A stretch of DNA of 64,000 nt from Zanthoxylum bungeanum (taxonomy: Eukaryota > Streptophyta > Magnoliopsida > Sapindales > Rutaceae), in assembly GCA_019454045.1 (NCBI GenBank), contig SKCR01036116.1, positions 62,001-126,000 of the forward strand, in the 5' to 3' direction. How positions within the stretch are numbered: the stretch's first letter is position 1; every line of letters starts with the position of its first letter. Positions 23,026 to 34,592 of the stretch are shown here, in pieces. The translations under genes and the position numbers were made by a program. Below the pieces are notes generated by a model. It did no database searches. It was not told where the DNA came from and saw nothing but the letters and a program-made list of their open reading frames with translations.

Positions 23026-25500
23026 ATTTTGAGCATGAAACTTAATTAGGGTAAATCAATTTGAGCATGATTTGATAAAATTAATTGAATGAGTATGCTT
23101 GAATGATGATGTATTGAAGTTGTATATGATCAATTTCATGAAAAGTGTGATTGGATCAATTTTTGCCCAAAATCTTGGCTTGGCCGAATGGTATACTTGC
23201 CCTAAAATCATGGTGATTTGTGTTTTTGATCATTGGATGAGTTGGAAAACATTGGGTAATGTTGATTTAGGATTTATTGGATTAAAACCGAATCGGACAA
23301 AGAAATCCCCATAATGTCGTGACATTGAAGCATGAAAATGATGTGATTTTTTGATTCAAATGTGTTGGACATATGTTGAAGATAATGAGCATAATTAATT
23401 GAGTGAATTAGTGTTTTGGAAATATTAATTTGGTTAATTAATTATGGCATACACTTTGGTTAATTAATTATGAAATTTGGAATTTTGAAATTAAATTAAT
23501 TGGGCTCAAATTTGGAATTGGGCTTGTAAAGTTGTAATTGGGCTTAATGGGCTTAGTTGGGCCAAGTTTGGTTTAGGCTAATTGGTTGGATCCAATTGGG
23601 CCCAAAACCATATCCATAAAGTCCAATTATGACTTAATGGACCTTTAATATTAATTGGGCCTAATGGGCCTAAATTGGTTTCTTGGCAAATAAAGGTGAT
23701 TCCTTAAATGGGCTTTGATATTTGGGTTTGACCCATATTGACCAAAAGTCCATGCCTTATGAAATTAATTAAAAGCCCATTGGACTCGCGCAAAATCAAA
23801 TCGTTGTTTGAACATTGGATGGTCATTAATTATTAGATTAATTAATTGAATTAGATTAATTGATAACATGCTTGTGTGAATACATGGATGCGATGTATGA
23901 ATAATGTATATCAGATGTATATTAGATGGGTGAGGGAAATTTTGGAAATTGTTGTAATAAATTTAGAATTTATTAATTGGACCTGCGTGTCCAGCCTATT
24001 ACCTATTGACTCTGTGTATTTCTCTTCTCACCTATTCCCCTCAATGTAAATGAGGTTTCTTTAGAAGTGTTATGTAATCGGGTAGAAGTAATACTTGTGC
24101 TAGCGGGAGAGAGGAAATAGAGAGATTTGTTCTAGGAATAATGTGTTAAGTATCAATCCGCATATCATTATTAAATTTATTTACGCGCCTTATTATGTGT
24201 TTAGAATGCATGTTTAAGGGTGTATGATGATGAGACCTAACAAAGATAATAAATTGGTTGCCAATTACGCGAAAAACCCTCACAACATATTAAGCATTTT
24301 TCCTTCCATTGAGTGATTCTTACTCAAGATCCAAGACTGGCACTGGTTTATTGGCCAAAGTCAAGACCTTTGCCCGTCGCGGATGTGTTTGAATCATGAA
24401 AGCTTTGTTCCATATCGGTGTCTTGTCCAAGTTGTGATTTGTTGGCCAAAGTCAAGATCACTTCTTGTCCATCGACATTGATTATGAAGCTTTACATGGT
24501 CAATGGGTTCCGCTTAACTGGGATCACTAAGTTTGTTGTGCCAAAGCCAAGGCTTAGTTGTTTCAGAGGAAAAAGGTTAGGGAATATATTGGATATATTG
24601 GCATATATAAGATATATGTTTCGGACTTGGATGTCCACCTACTGGATCTAGGAATTGGATGGGATCCAATTGATCTTAGAGATCTACCCAGTTAATTATC
24701 ATACAATTTGTTGGCCAAAGTTAAGATTGTGTGTTATTTAACGGGATCCTAGCCCACTAGGAAACAAGGTTTCCCGAGTGCTCCACAGAGGGTTAGAGGC
24801 TCGTCGAAAAATAGTGGGAGGCAAGTATTAAATTTGCAATATTCGTTTTAGTTACTTGCCATACGCGCTCATTTTAATTTTTCGTCAATATGTAATTATT
24901 TATTAGTTGGAGTAATATTTAATCGTTATTTTAATAAACAGTTGGACTGCATTCAAACTATTTCATTATAGTTGATTATATAATTGGATTATAGTAATCA
25001 ATATATTTGAATTAACCATTTCAATTAATAGTTGATTTTATAATGTGATTATAGTAATCAATATTATTGAATTTAACCTATTAAATTATAGTTGATTATA
25101 TAGTTGGGCTATAGTAATCATTATAATCAATAGTACCTAAAATCGTTGATTAAATAGTTGGACTATTGGAATCAAGATAATTGAAAGATTAGTGTTTAAA
25201 ACATAATCCTGGGTGAGAATGTATTTAAACAGCTTTAATTTTCAGATTGTGAATAAAATCTCATGATAGTCCTGGGTAACCGAGAAGTTACTTTATTTGA
25301 TATAGTGACGTCTCGAGCCTAAGCCTGGACTTGAGCAAATGGTAGAATATGATATTTGGAATATTAATGTGATGATAACTTTAGTGCTTAATCCGTTATG
25401 CTTTCCAATTAGACTCATTAATTTCTTAATAAGAACTAAGGATTAGATCCTTATAGTATGATAATGAAATTGAAGGATCTTCATAGATCTATCCTTAGAT
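23026..25500 (+). mobile_element. Non-coding leader of the tandem E element
   Basis: About 2.5 kb with no extended coding frame. It aligns with E1 (11675-13549) and inversely with E3 (32700-34578). TGGGCC/TGGGCT hexamers are dense at 23510-23720. At 23787 the sequence jumps from 'attggact' to 'cgcgcaaaatc'; E1 and the second internal copy carry ~220 more bases there. E1 has 'ttggact' at both edges of this extra block, which points to a deletion between short direct repeats. Confidence 0.75.
24955..25190 (+). repeat. Four imperfect ~60-bp repeats in the E leader
   Basis: The unit 'tatagttgattatataattggattatagtaatcaat' followed by a variable 'tattgaatt' part recurs about four times with substitutions (ggattat, gtgattat, gggctat, ggactat). 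A degenerate inverse form is seen at 32390-32530 in E3. Confidence 0.65.
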
Positions 25501-25541
25501 CTTAGAAGTACAAATTGCAATAGTAAACTCTTGGAGAGTTA

Positions 25542-28305
25542 ATGGCTATACTCAATGAGACAAAGCCAGAGTTTGCAATAAGGCAAGAAGCGCAAGGCAC
25601 ATCTTATTTCGACATTCTAGAAGGCCAAGGCTTGGCCAAAGGCTTATGGGTGTGGAAAATGGGCAAAGGCAAAGTCATTATAATCTTCTGGGAAGACAAA
25701 GGACATATCGCACAATGTCTGTCTAAATTATGGCAAACGGGGTCACTGAAGCGTGACTGCCGTATGGACAAGGCAAACATGAAGGAATTGAAGAAAGGGC
25801 AAGGCTTCCGACTTCAAATATGTTTTTCATAAACATGTTCACTACTAGTATTAAAATTGGATTTTAGATACTGAATGTGGTACATAAATATGTACTGGTG
25901 TGCAGAATCTGCTTATTAGCAGGATACTGACTTCAGTTGAGATTAATCTACGAATCGGAAACGGGACAAAAGTAGCTGTTTTAACCGTAGATACCTAAGT
26001 TTAGGAACTACCCTTCATGTATGTACTTAAAATTAGGAAACTGTTACAATGTAACTAGTTTGACTAGAAATATTATCTCTATATCAGGGTTTAACCCATT
26101 GCGGGTATACCTTTATATTATAGAACACTAAAGTGCTTTATTTTATAAAGATGATATTGAGATAAACACATTAGATGTGAATAACAGTATTTAAATTTAG
26201 AATATAAATGAATCTCAAACGTATAACGTGACAAACAAATAGCTCAAACTGATTTAATCAGTTGAGACTTATAAGTGGCATTGTTGTCTGGGACACAATT
26301 AACAAGACTCGTATATCCACACTTTTGAAGAGTGGATACTAAGACGGATTTGATTCTATTAAAATAATGTCTACGAATCTAGTTTATTGGGCAAAGTGCC
26401 TAAAACACCTTTTACTTGGTAAAAGTGTAAGTGCCATCGATCTGTTAGCCCTTGTTCATAGTGACGTAAGTGGGCCCATATCTAGCTTGGCTAGAGGTGG
26501 ATATGAATGTTTCGTGACCTTTACGGATGTAGAATCGCATTATGGTTATGTGTTTCTTTTGAAACACGAATCGGAAACTTTTAGAGTTTCGACACGAAGT
26601 AGACAAACAGATCAGCTAAAGTATTAAACCGTCATGATTAGACCATGATGGAAAATACTTAAGCAATAAGTTTCTCAAATACTTGAAAGAGTATAGTATT
26701 CTTTCAATGAGGACTCCTCCCGGAACACGTCAATTTGACGGTGTGTCCGAACAGAGAAACCGAATTTTGTTGGACATGATAAGGTTAATCATGAGTCGCT
26801 CTGAGCTACCATTTCCTTCAAGGGATAAGCTTTAACAGTGCAAGACTTATTTTGAATAAGGTTCCATAAAAATCTGTTTGACAGACTTCATATTAGATAT
26901 GAACAGGAAAGAAACTAGGTTTTTTCATTCCTGAAAATTTGGGAATGTTGGGCATAAGTTTGGATGATACCAAACTAGAACCCAAATCGGATAAGTGCCT
27001 AATTGTAGATTATCATAGGGAAACCTAAGTATAGTACTTATACAACTCACAAGAGAACAATGTAATTGTTGCTCACCATGTAGTTTTCCTAAGAGGAATA
27101 CCTAAATGCAGTGGTAAGTGGGAGGAAAGTAAAACTCGATGAAAATCGAAGGAAGACATTGTGTCGATTACGACTAAACCTTTTACTCGTTGCCATGGTT
27201 AAATCCATTTGGATAATGTTTGCTAATGCTGCATGTTTCATTTATGAAATATGGCAGCTGAACGTCAAAATCGCTTTCCTTAACGGAAACCTTTTTGGAG
27301 GATGTTTATAACATCCTGGCGGTTTTTTCGTACCATAACGAGCAAACAAGGTTTGTAAGTTAATTCGATCCATGGATGGATTGAAGCAAGCATTGCGTTC
27401 TTGGAATTATCATTCTGATGTAATCATAATGGTATATGATTTAATTCAAAACGAAAATGATTCTTGTGTATATAAGGAGGTTAGTGGGAGCGCACTGACA
27501 GTGACTGTCCTATATAAGTAATGATGACATATCATTTCTTGGAAATGATATTCCCATAATACAATTGGTGAAATCTTGGTTTTCATGAAATTTCTCCGTA
27601 GATTATTGAGAGAGACAACATTTATTCTAGGAATAAAGATCTACTGGGATAGATCTAAAGTTTGTTAACACTCTCCGAGAACTCGTACATTGAAAAATGT
27701 ACGCGACCTGGTGTCTCATATGCTTTGAGCATATGGAGTCACAATCGGGCCAATCAAAGTGATAATCATTGGATTGATGTTAAGAACATCTTTGAGTATC
27801 TTAGAGGAACTAAGGATGCTTTCTTATACTATGGAGAATGATAACTTGGAGTGACTGGGATCACTGTTGCAAGTTTCCTCACCGATAAAAACGACTATAA
27901 GTCGCAATAATGGTACTATAAAGTTTGAATAACGGAACAGTGAGCTGGAAATCTTCCATGCAAGATACTGTTGCCGAATAAACAACAAAAGTGGATTATT
28001 GCTGCAGCTGAGGCAGCAATAGAAGCCATTTGGGTCGATAATAAATCTAATTAGATTAGATGTAGTTCTGTTAGCAGCTGAGCTAGGCTACAGCACAGGC
28101 TAAAGAATTAATGGTCTCATCAACGATCCAGATATATACTTCAATTATTCATCTGATTCGTTCGGATCACACATCGTGGCGATATGATGATCGAATAAAT
28201 CACATCAGATGATAATCACACAAATCCACTGACGAAAGCATTCCTCAGCAGAAGTTTGAGCAAACCGTATATAGTTTGGGTGTAGGACACTTGAGTGATT
28301 GGCTA
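25542..28305 (+). pseudogene. Decayed Copia gag-pol of the tandem E element
   Basis: Domain order is that of Ty1/Copia: gag end, integrase, reverse transcriptase, RNase H. Positions 25542-25832 encode a gag C-terminal region with a knuckle-like basic stretch ('TGSLKRDCRMDKANMKEL'). 26367-26627 encodes the integrase core start ('LVHSDVSGPISSLARGGYE', 'FVTFTDVESHYGYVFLLKH'). 27111-27311 holds the RT block 'WQLNVKIAFLNGN' (usual form WQMDVKTAFLNGN, so the first catalytic Asp region is altered), and 27375-27480 a 'GLKQAS'-like and a 'VYKEVSGS'-like block. 27930-28080 matches RNase H ('SWKSSMQDT...' and 'AAEAAIEAIWV') with stops. No protease or YVDD block could be read. Not functional. Confidence 0.85.
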
Positions 28306-28322
28306 TAGGCCAAGTGGGAGAT
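28306..28322 (+). other. Polypurine tract before LTR2
   Basis: 'aagtgggagat' directly before TGTTGGACA, the standard Copia plus-strand primer position. The same motif occurs inverted at 15605-15625 in E2. Confidence 0.85.
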
Positions 28323-30311
28323 TGTTGGACAGTTATGGCCCATAACATCACTATTTGTACAGATCATGGTGTTATTGTACAAATTAACTATGTGACAAAG
28401 AAAATTGCTCTTTATCATTTGTAATTAGATTACCAAGATATATAAATGATAAAAGGTCCATATGATTAGTTCCGGATTGAGATGATTTGAGACAGTATCA
28501 ATCCATGAAGGTTTAATCATTAAATATCCCTAGTGGTAGTATTATCGAGACTGGACATCGATAATGCGGAATAGACTAGTATTACACTTGTGCGCGTTGT
28601 GGGAGCATAACGGCATAGTTCTCATATATTTGGGTATTGGATACTCATGCAAGTGTAATAGGAGATTGTGTTTGCCGATGGTACGGAAACAGCTTCACTC
28701 TAGATAGACCCCTCTGAATTCCATTGGTAGTATGATTATGTGTCTATGGAAGTCCGGATCAAGGTAGGTGTATTTGGTTTTAACCTGAGACTTGCACCGC
28801 TAATACTTGCGACAATCAATATACTTTAGTTTTGGTCGTCCAGGGCTTTAACAGGTTCTGTGTACGCCTCTTCTGGGTATATTGAGAATCATAGTGTATT
28901 GGGTGTGATGTCAAGATGGAAGTGTCACTCCAGTCATAGTGGAGATGATGATCACGTAGGATACGAAACTGGTTCTCAATGTACTGCAGTCATCGGGATA
29001 ATATGACTAGGTCATGATTATCCGATAATAGAGACTAGTTACCAGAGATCCAATATGTGCTTCGTACAGGGCAGACACAATTCCAGCCTCAGGCCTTGCA
29101 CGTGACATCCGATACTGGATCGAAATACGCAATACTACGTATATTACGTCTGATATAGATCACATATTCTAGTAAGAATATTTCTGGAGAATTGGGTAGG
29201 CACGGTGCTTTGCTAGAAGCCAACCACGTCTTGTAAATCGGTAAAAACGTAGTACTAGGTACGTACGTGTTCGGATAGTCCGACGACCGGATTTACTGCC
29301 AACATATCCGGGGATCTCATGGGTCGCTTCCCGAAGATTCACCGATGATGTATGACTCGCACTTTATTAATCTGGGATTAATTATAAGAGAGAGAAAATT
29401 AATCTGGGATTAATTGCGGAGATATTTTATCTGGGATAAAATATTAATTAACGAGAGAGAACGATTAATTTGGAATTAATCGATAAAATAATATATTCGA
29501 TATATTATACGAAATTGGATTTCGACGCGGAATTAAAATTAGATTTTAATTCGGGCGAACGAGTTAATTTAGAATTAATTCGTTAGCGACGTGAATAGTA
29601 ATTTTGCTATGCATAATTATTTAATTACGTCGCAACACAAAATTCGTTAATTCAGAATTAATGAACCCGAGCCCGGGAGTGTTTGCGGACGCACTCACAT
29701 TTCAAATTCAAGTGCGACTCACAAGTCACATCAAGCGTCACATCACTTGTCACTTTAAAGTTGCTTTAACTTGATGGGTTTTGGTGGAGTTGGTAGAGAC
29801 TTGAAACACACTCTAATTTGAAAGGTTTGAATGACTATTACCAAATCCACTTTTGGTATATCATTAATTGATTTTTGGAAAATCATAACCAACACACATT
29901 CTCTCATTCTTCTTTCATCTCTTACGGTCTTGGACCACATTTCCTTCTCCAAATTTTGGCAATTGCCGAGAACAACAAGAAGGGAAATAGAAATTTTGTG
30001 GCAAAATTTCAAGGTGCTTGCACACATTCGGGGTGCTCCTAAGGTGATAGGGAAATCAACTTATGAGCATGGAATCCTTACCCAATGCTTGGAGCTTGAA
30101 GGAGACATGGAGCACAAAAATTGGCAGTGACCGAAAACTCAAGGAGTCCATGATAGTCCACTGCCGAGAGCTTCTAGGAGGAGCAAAATGATTTTGTGTT
30201 CATCGCATCGCATAACCGATCGATGTAAGTATGATTCCGCCATTCTTCGTTGAGTATTCACATGTGTTTCATTGCTTGAATTGATCCTTGGGACTTAATA
30301 GAAACCCAACA
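28323..30311 (+). repeat. LTR2 of the tandem E element (full length)
   Basis: 1989 bp, TGTTGGACAG...AACCCAACA. It serves as 3' LTR to the first internal region and 5' LTR to the second. It contains the palindrome cluster (29385-29600) and, at 29831-30130, a 99-codon open frame without known motifs that I regard as chance. Confidence 0.92.
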
Positions 30312-30312
30312 A

Positions 30313-30325
30313 TGGTATCAGAGCC
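30313..30325 (+). other. Primer-binding site of the second internal region
   Basis: TGGTATCAGAGCC again follows one base after an LTR, showing that LTR2 also heads an element unit. Confidence 0.93.
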
Positions 30326-31189
30326 ATTTTGAGCATGAAACTTAATTAGGGTAAAATTTGGGTAAAATCAATTTGAGCATGATTTGATAAAATTAATTGA
30401 ATGAGTATGCTTGAATGATGATGTATTGAAGTTGTATATGATCAATTTCATGAAAAATTGATTGGATCAATTTTTGCCCAAAATCTTGGCTTGGCCGAAT
30501 GGTATATTTGCCCTAAAATCATGGTGATTTGTGTTTTTGATCATTGGATGAGTTGGAAAACATTGGGTAATGTTGATTTAGGATTTAATTGGATTAAAAC
30601 CGAATCGGACAAAGAAATCCCCATAATGTCGTGACATTGAAGCATGCAAATGATGTGATTTTTTGATTCAAATGTGTTGGACATATGTTGAAGATAATGA
30701 GCATAATTAATTGAGTGAATTAGTGTTTTGGAAATATTAATTTGGTTAATTAATTATGGCATACACTTTGGTTAATTTAATTATGAAATTTGGAATTTTG
30801 AAATTAAATTAATTGGGCTCAAATTTGGAATTGGGCTTGTAAAGTTGTAATTGGGCTTAATGGGCTTAGTTGGGCCAAGTTTGGTTTAGGCTAATTGGTT
30901 GGATCCAATTGGGCCCAAAACCATATCCATAAAGTCCAATTATGACTTAATGGACCTTTAATATTAATTGGGCCTAATGGGCCTAAATTGGTTTCTTAGC
31001 AAATAAGGTGATTCCTTAAATGGGCTTTGGTATTTGGGTTTGACCCATATTGACCAAAATTCCATGCCTTATGAAATTAATTAAAAGCCCATTGGACTTT
31101 AAATTAAATTAACATTGGATGTTAATCGGGCTTTGAGACCCGTAACGATTAGATTTAGAATCTAAGTCGTAAAGGGACATTAAAAAGCG
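30326..31189 (+). mobile_element. Internally deleted second unit of the tandem E element
   Basis: Nearly identical to 23026-23787 and then, unlike the first unit, keeps ~100 bases ('attggactttaaattaaattaac...') also present in E1. It then joins LTR sequence at about 31189 ('aagcg' to 'taatatattatacg'). All coding sequence and the 5' part of the third LTR are missing. Confidence 0.85.
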
Positions 31190-32003
31190 TAATATATTAT
31201 ACGAAATTGGATTTCGACGCGGAATTAAAATTAGATTTTAATTCGGGCGAACGAGTTAATTTAGAATTAATTCGTTATCGACGTGAATAGTAATTTTGCT
31301 AGGTATAATTATTTAATTACGTCGCAACGGAAAATTCGTTAATTCGGAATTAACGAACCCGAGCCCGGGAGTGTTTGCGGACGCACTCGCATTTCGAATT
31401 CAAGTGCGGTCCATAAGTCACATCAAGCGTCACAGCACTTGTCACTTTAAAGTTGCTTTAACTTGATGGGTTTTGGTGGAGTTGGTAGAGACTTGAAACA
31501 CACTCCAATTTGAAAGGTTTGAATGACTATTACCAAATCCACTTTTGGTATATCATTAATTGATTTTTGGAAAATCATAACCAACACACATTCTCTCATT
31601 CTTCTCTCCTCTCTTACGGTCTTGGACCACATTTCCTTCTCCAAATTTTTTCAATTACCGAGAACAACAAGAAGGGAAATAGAAATTTTATGGTAAAATT
31701 TCAAGGTGCTAGCACACATTCGGGGTCCTCCTAAGGTGATAGGGAAACCAACTTATGAGCATGAAGTCCTTACCCAAAGCTTGGAGCTTGAAGGAGACAT
31801 GGAGCACAAAAATTGGTGGTGACCAAAAACTCAAGGAGTCCATGACAGTCCACTGCCGAGAGCTTCTAGGAGGAGCAAAATGATTTTGTGTTCGTCGCAT
31901 CGCATAACTGATCGATGTAAGTATGATTCCGCCATTCTTCGTTGAGTATTCACATGTGTTTCATTGCTTAAATTGATCTTTGGGACTTAATACAAACCCA
32001 ACA
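31190..32003 (+). repeat. Partial LTR3 of the tandem E element
   Basis: Matches LTR2 from about 29500 to its end at 30311, including the ~350-bp block that LTR1 lacks, and ends ...AACCCAACA at 32003, directly before the right AATCT. Confidence 0.9.
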
Positions 32004-32008
32004 AATCT
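32004..32008. other. Target-site duplication AATCT, right copy
   Basis: AATCT directly after LTR3; it pairs with 21372-21376. Confidence 0.9.
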
Positions 32009-32324
32009 GTCACTGTTCGAGTAGCCTATGGACTACCCCGACATTATTGGAGCTGACTTGGGCAGTTTCCATAAGTGTTGGGTAGTCGGTTCGGTCAAAA
32101 ACACGTTTTAAGCCATTTTACTGAAAAATTATTTTCTTAAAAGTTTCGCAAGTTTTCAACTTGTTAATGTCAATATTTGATATTGAATAAGTAGGTTAAG
32201 GTGAAACATGAATAAATTATTCATATTAGATATTGAATAATTTATTTAGTTTTTTGAAAAAGTTTTAAAATACAATTTCGCCCGACCCGTACTTCTGCTG
32301 CGCCCATCGCCCAAAACTTCAACA

Positions 32325-34578
32325 ATTATCGCACATGACGATGTCCCTAACACTAATCTTTCCAGCCATCTCAATTGCAATAGTCCAACCATCCAATCAA
32401 TGATTTTGGGTACACTCAAAATGTAATGGTTACTATAGTCCAACTATATAACCAACTACAAGTGGAGTAGTGTGAAAACAGTCCAACTGTTCAATGAAAG
32501 CAATAAAAGATATTAGTCCAACTAATATATATTTATAACAACGATAAATAAAATAAAAGAGCACGTGTAAGCAAGTATTAAACGAAACTGCAAATTTAAT
32601 ACTGGCCTCCCACTATTTTTTAACGAGCCTCTAACCCTCTGTTGAGTACTCGGGAAACCCAGTTTTCTAGTGGGTAAGGATCCCGTTAATAACACACAAC
32701 CTTGATTTTGGCCAACAAGCTGTATGAAACTTAACTAGGTAGATCTCTAAGATCAATTGGATCCCATCTAATTCCTAGATCCGATAGGTGGACCTCCAAG
32801 TCCAAAATATATATCCAATATATCATCCTAACCTTTTCCTCTGAATCAACTAAGCCTTGACTTTGGCTCAACAAACTTAATGATTTTAGTTAGCGCGACC
32901 CATTGACAGTGGGAAAGCTTCGTAATCCACGTCGATGTACATAAGTGACCTTGACTTTGGCCAACAAGTCACAACTGTCCAAGACATGAGATATATAACA
33001 AAGATTTCGTGGTTCAAACACATCCGCGATGGACAGTGATCTTGACTTTGGCCAACAAATCAAAGCCAATCTTGGATCTTGAGAAGAACCACTCAATGGA
33101 AGGAAAAACGCTTGATATTAAAGTGAGGTTTTTTCGCGTAAATTGGCAACGAATTTATTATCTTTGATTAGGTCTCATCACACACCCTTAAACATGCATT
33201 CTAAAAGCATAATAAGGCACGATAAAATAATAATGATATGCGGATGGATATATAATACAATTTGTTCCTAGAACAAATCTCTCTCTTGCCACTCTCCCGC
33301 TAGCATATTACATATTTCTACCCAATTACATAACAGTAAAAGAAACCTCATTTACATTGAGGGGAATTGGTGAGAAGAGAAATACAAATAGATAAGGAGG
33401 TGAAAGGCTGGACACGCAGGTCCAATTTATTAAATTCCAAATTTACAATAATTTCCAAAATTACCCCCACCTAACAAATAGCCATCTAATATACATTATT
33501 CATATAAATACATCCAAGTATTCACACAAAGCATGTTGTCAATCAATCTAATCCAATTAATTAATTTTTGATTAATGACCATCCAATGTTCATACAACGA
33601 TTTGATTTGCGTGAGTCCAACTCGTTAAGAATAAATACTCAAAGTAAGTATTCTTTGAATTATATCCAACTACAATTTAAAATCCAATCTAAATTATATC
33701 CAATACTAATTCATATTTAATTCCAAATTAAATAATTACACTTTTAATTGTGCCTTTTAGACTTGGATTCCAAATCCAATCTACTTGGGTCTCAAAGGTC
33801 CAATTAGCATCGAATACTATTCAATTAAAGTCCAATGGGCTTTCAATTAATTCTTTAGGCATGTGCTTTGGCAATTATAGATCCAACCCAAGATGCCAAG
33901 GCCCAATTAGGAATCACTTTATGCCAAAAATCAATTTAGGTCCATTAGGCCCAATTAAATTATTAGAGGCCCAATAGTCATATTCTGACTTTATGGAAAT
34001 GGTTTTAGGCCCAATTGGATCCAACCCAATTGTCCAAAACCAAACTTGGCCGGACCAAGCCCATTAGCCCAATTACATTAAATTATATTAACATATTTTT
34101 CCAAATTACATATTAATCCAATAAAGTGTAATATGCACAATTAATTAATTAATCTAATATTTCCAAAACATCAATTAATATAACTAATCATGTTTAATTC
34201 TCAAATTCATGTCCAACAAAAAATTGAGGCAAAATCAACTCATTCCAACATGCTCAAGCTCATGGAAATTGCATAAAATACCATTCAATTTTGATTTCAA
34301 TCCAATTAAATCAACAATCAATAGTCATTTCATGCATTTAACATATCCAATTGTAAAATTTCAAAATTTACCATGAGCATTTTCTAGGGCATACAATCGG
34401 CCATGCTTAGGTTTTGGGGAAAATTAGATCCAATCAATTTTCTCAAATCCAATAATGCACAAATCCAATTCATCATCATATAAATACAACCAAACAATCA
34501 ATTTCGAATTTTCACACTGCAAGCATAAAATCCCCAAATTAAAGTTTAGTACCCTAGAATTTAAAATCAAGTTTAGGT
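32325..34578 (-). mobile_element. Leader of Copia element E3
   Basis: Reverse complement of the E leader: the TGGGCC-rich block (33830-34080), 'tggacctgcgtgtcc' equivalent (33405-33425), and the 'ggccaaagtcaag' phrases (32700-33070, with 'cttgactttggccaacaa' recurring at 32950 and 33045). It ends at 32325 against the LTR terminus of family B. No gag-pol follows. E3 is closest to E1. Confidence 0.8.
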
Positions 34579-34591
34579 GGCTCTGATACCA
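34579..34591 (-). other. Primer-binding site of E3
   Basis: Minus strand TGGTATCAGAGCC next to the LTR end at 34593. Confidence 0.92.
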
Positions 34592-34592
34592 T

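Larger units (their letters stand above)
21377..32003 (+). mobile_element. Tandem Copia element E: LTR1-internal-LTR2-short internal-partial LTR3
   Basis: One insertion unit bounded by the 5-bp duplication AATCT. Order: LTR1 21377-23011 (1635 bp, internal deletion of ~350 bp near 22567); first internal region 23012-28322 with PBS, leader, decayed gag-pol and PPT; LTR2 28323-30311 (1989 bp, complete); second internal region 30312-~31189, only the PBS-proximal leader; partial LTR3 ~31190-32003, lacking its 5' ~1.2 kb. LTR1 and LTR2 differ at only a few positions in the first 250 bases. Shared outer duplication plus a shared middle LTR indicates either recombination between LTRs of two copies or a complex integration product, not two separate insertions. 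Confidence 0.9.
20350..32324 (+). mobile_element. Family-B LTR fragment, split by the tandem E element
   Basis: The parts 20350-21376 and 32009-32324 together read as the reverse complement of the left ~1.4 kb of the LTRs at 48018-50558 and 63125-64000. The right end ('cttcaaca', 32324) is the LTR terminus; the left ~1.1 kb of the LTR is missing. No PBS follows at 32325, so it is a solo or 3' LTR. The E insertion lies at AATCT: taking out 21377-32008 restores continuity with the undisturbed copies near 48350 and 63450. Confidence 0.85.

Noticed and set aside
29831..30130. 99-codon plus ORF (and overlapping minus ORF at 29755-30027)
   Set aside because: Lies wholly inside the E LTR2; counterparts in the other LTRs are broken.
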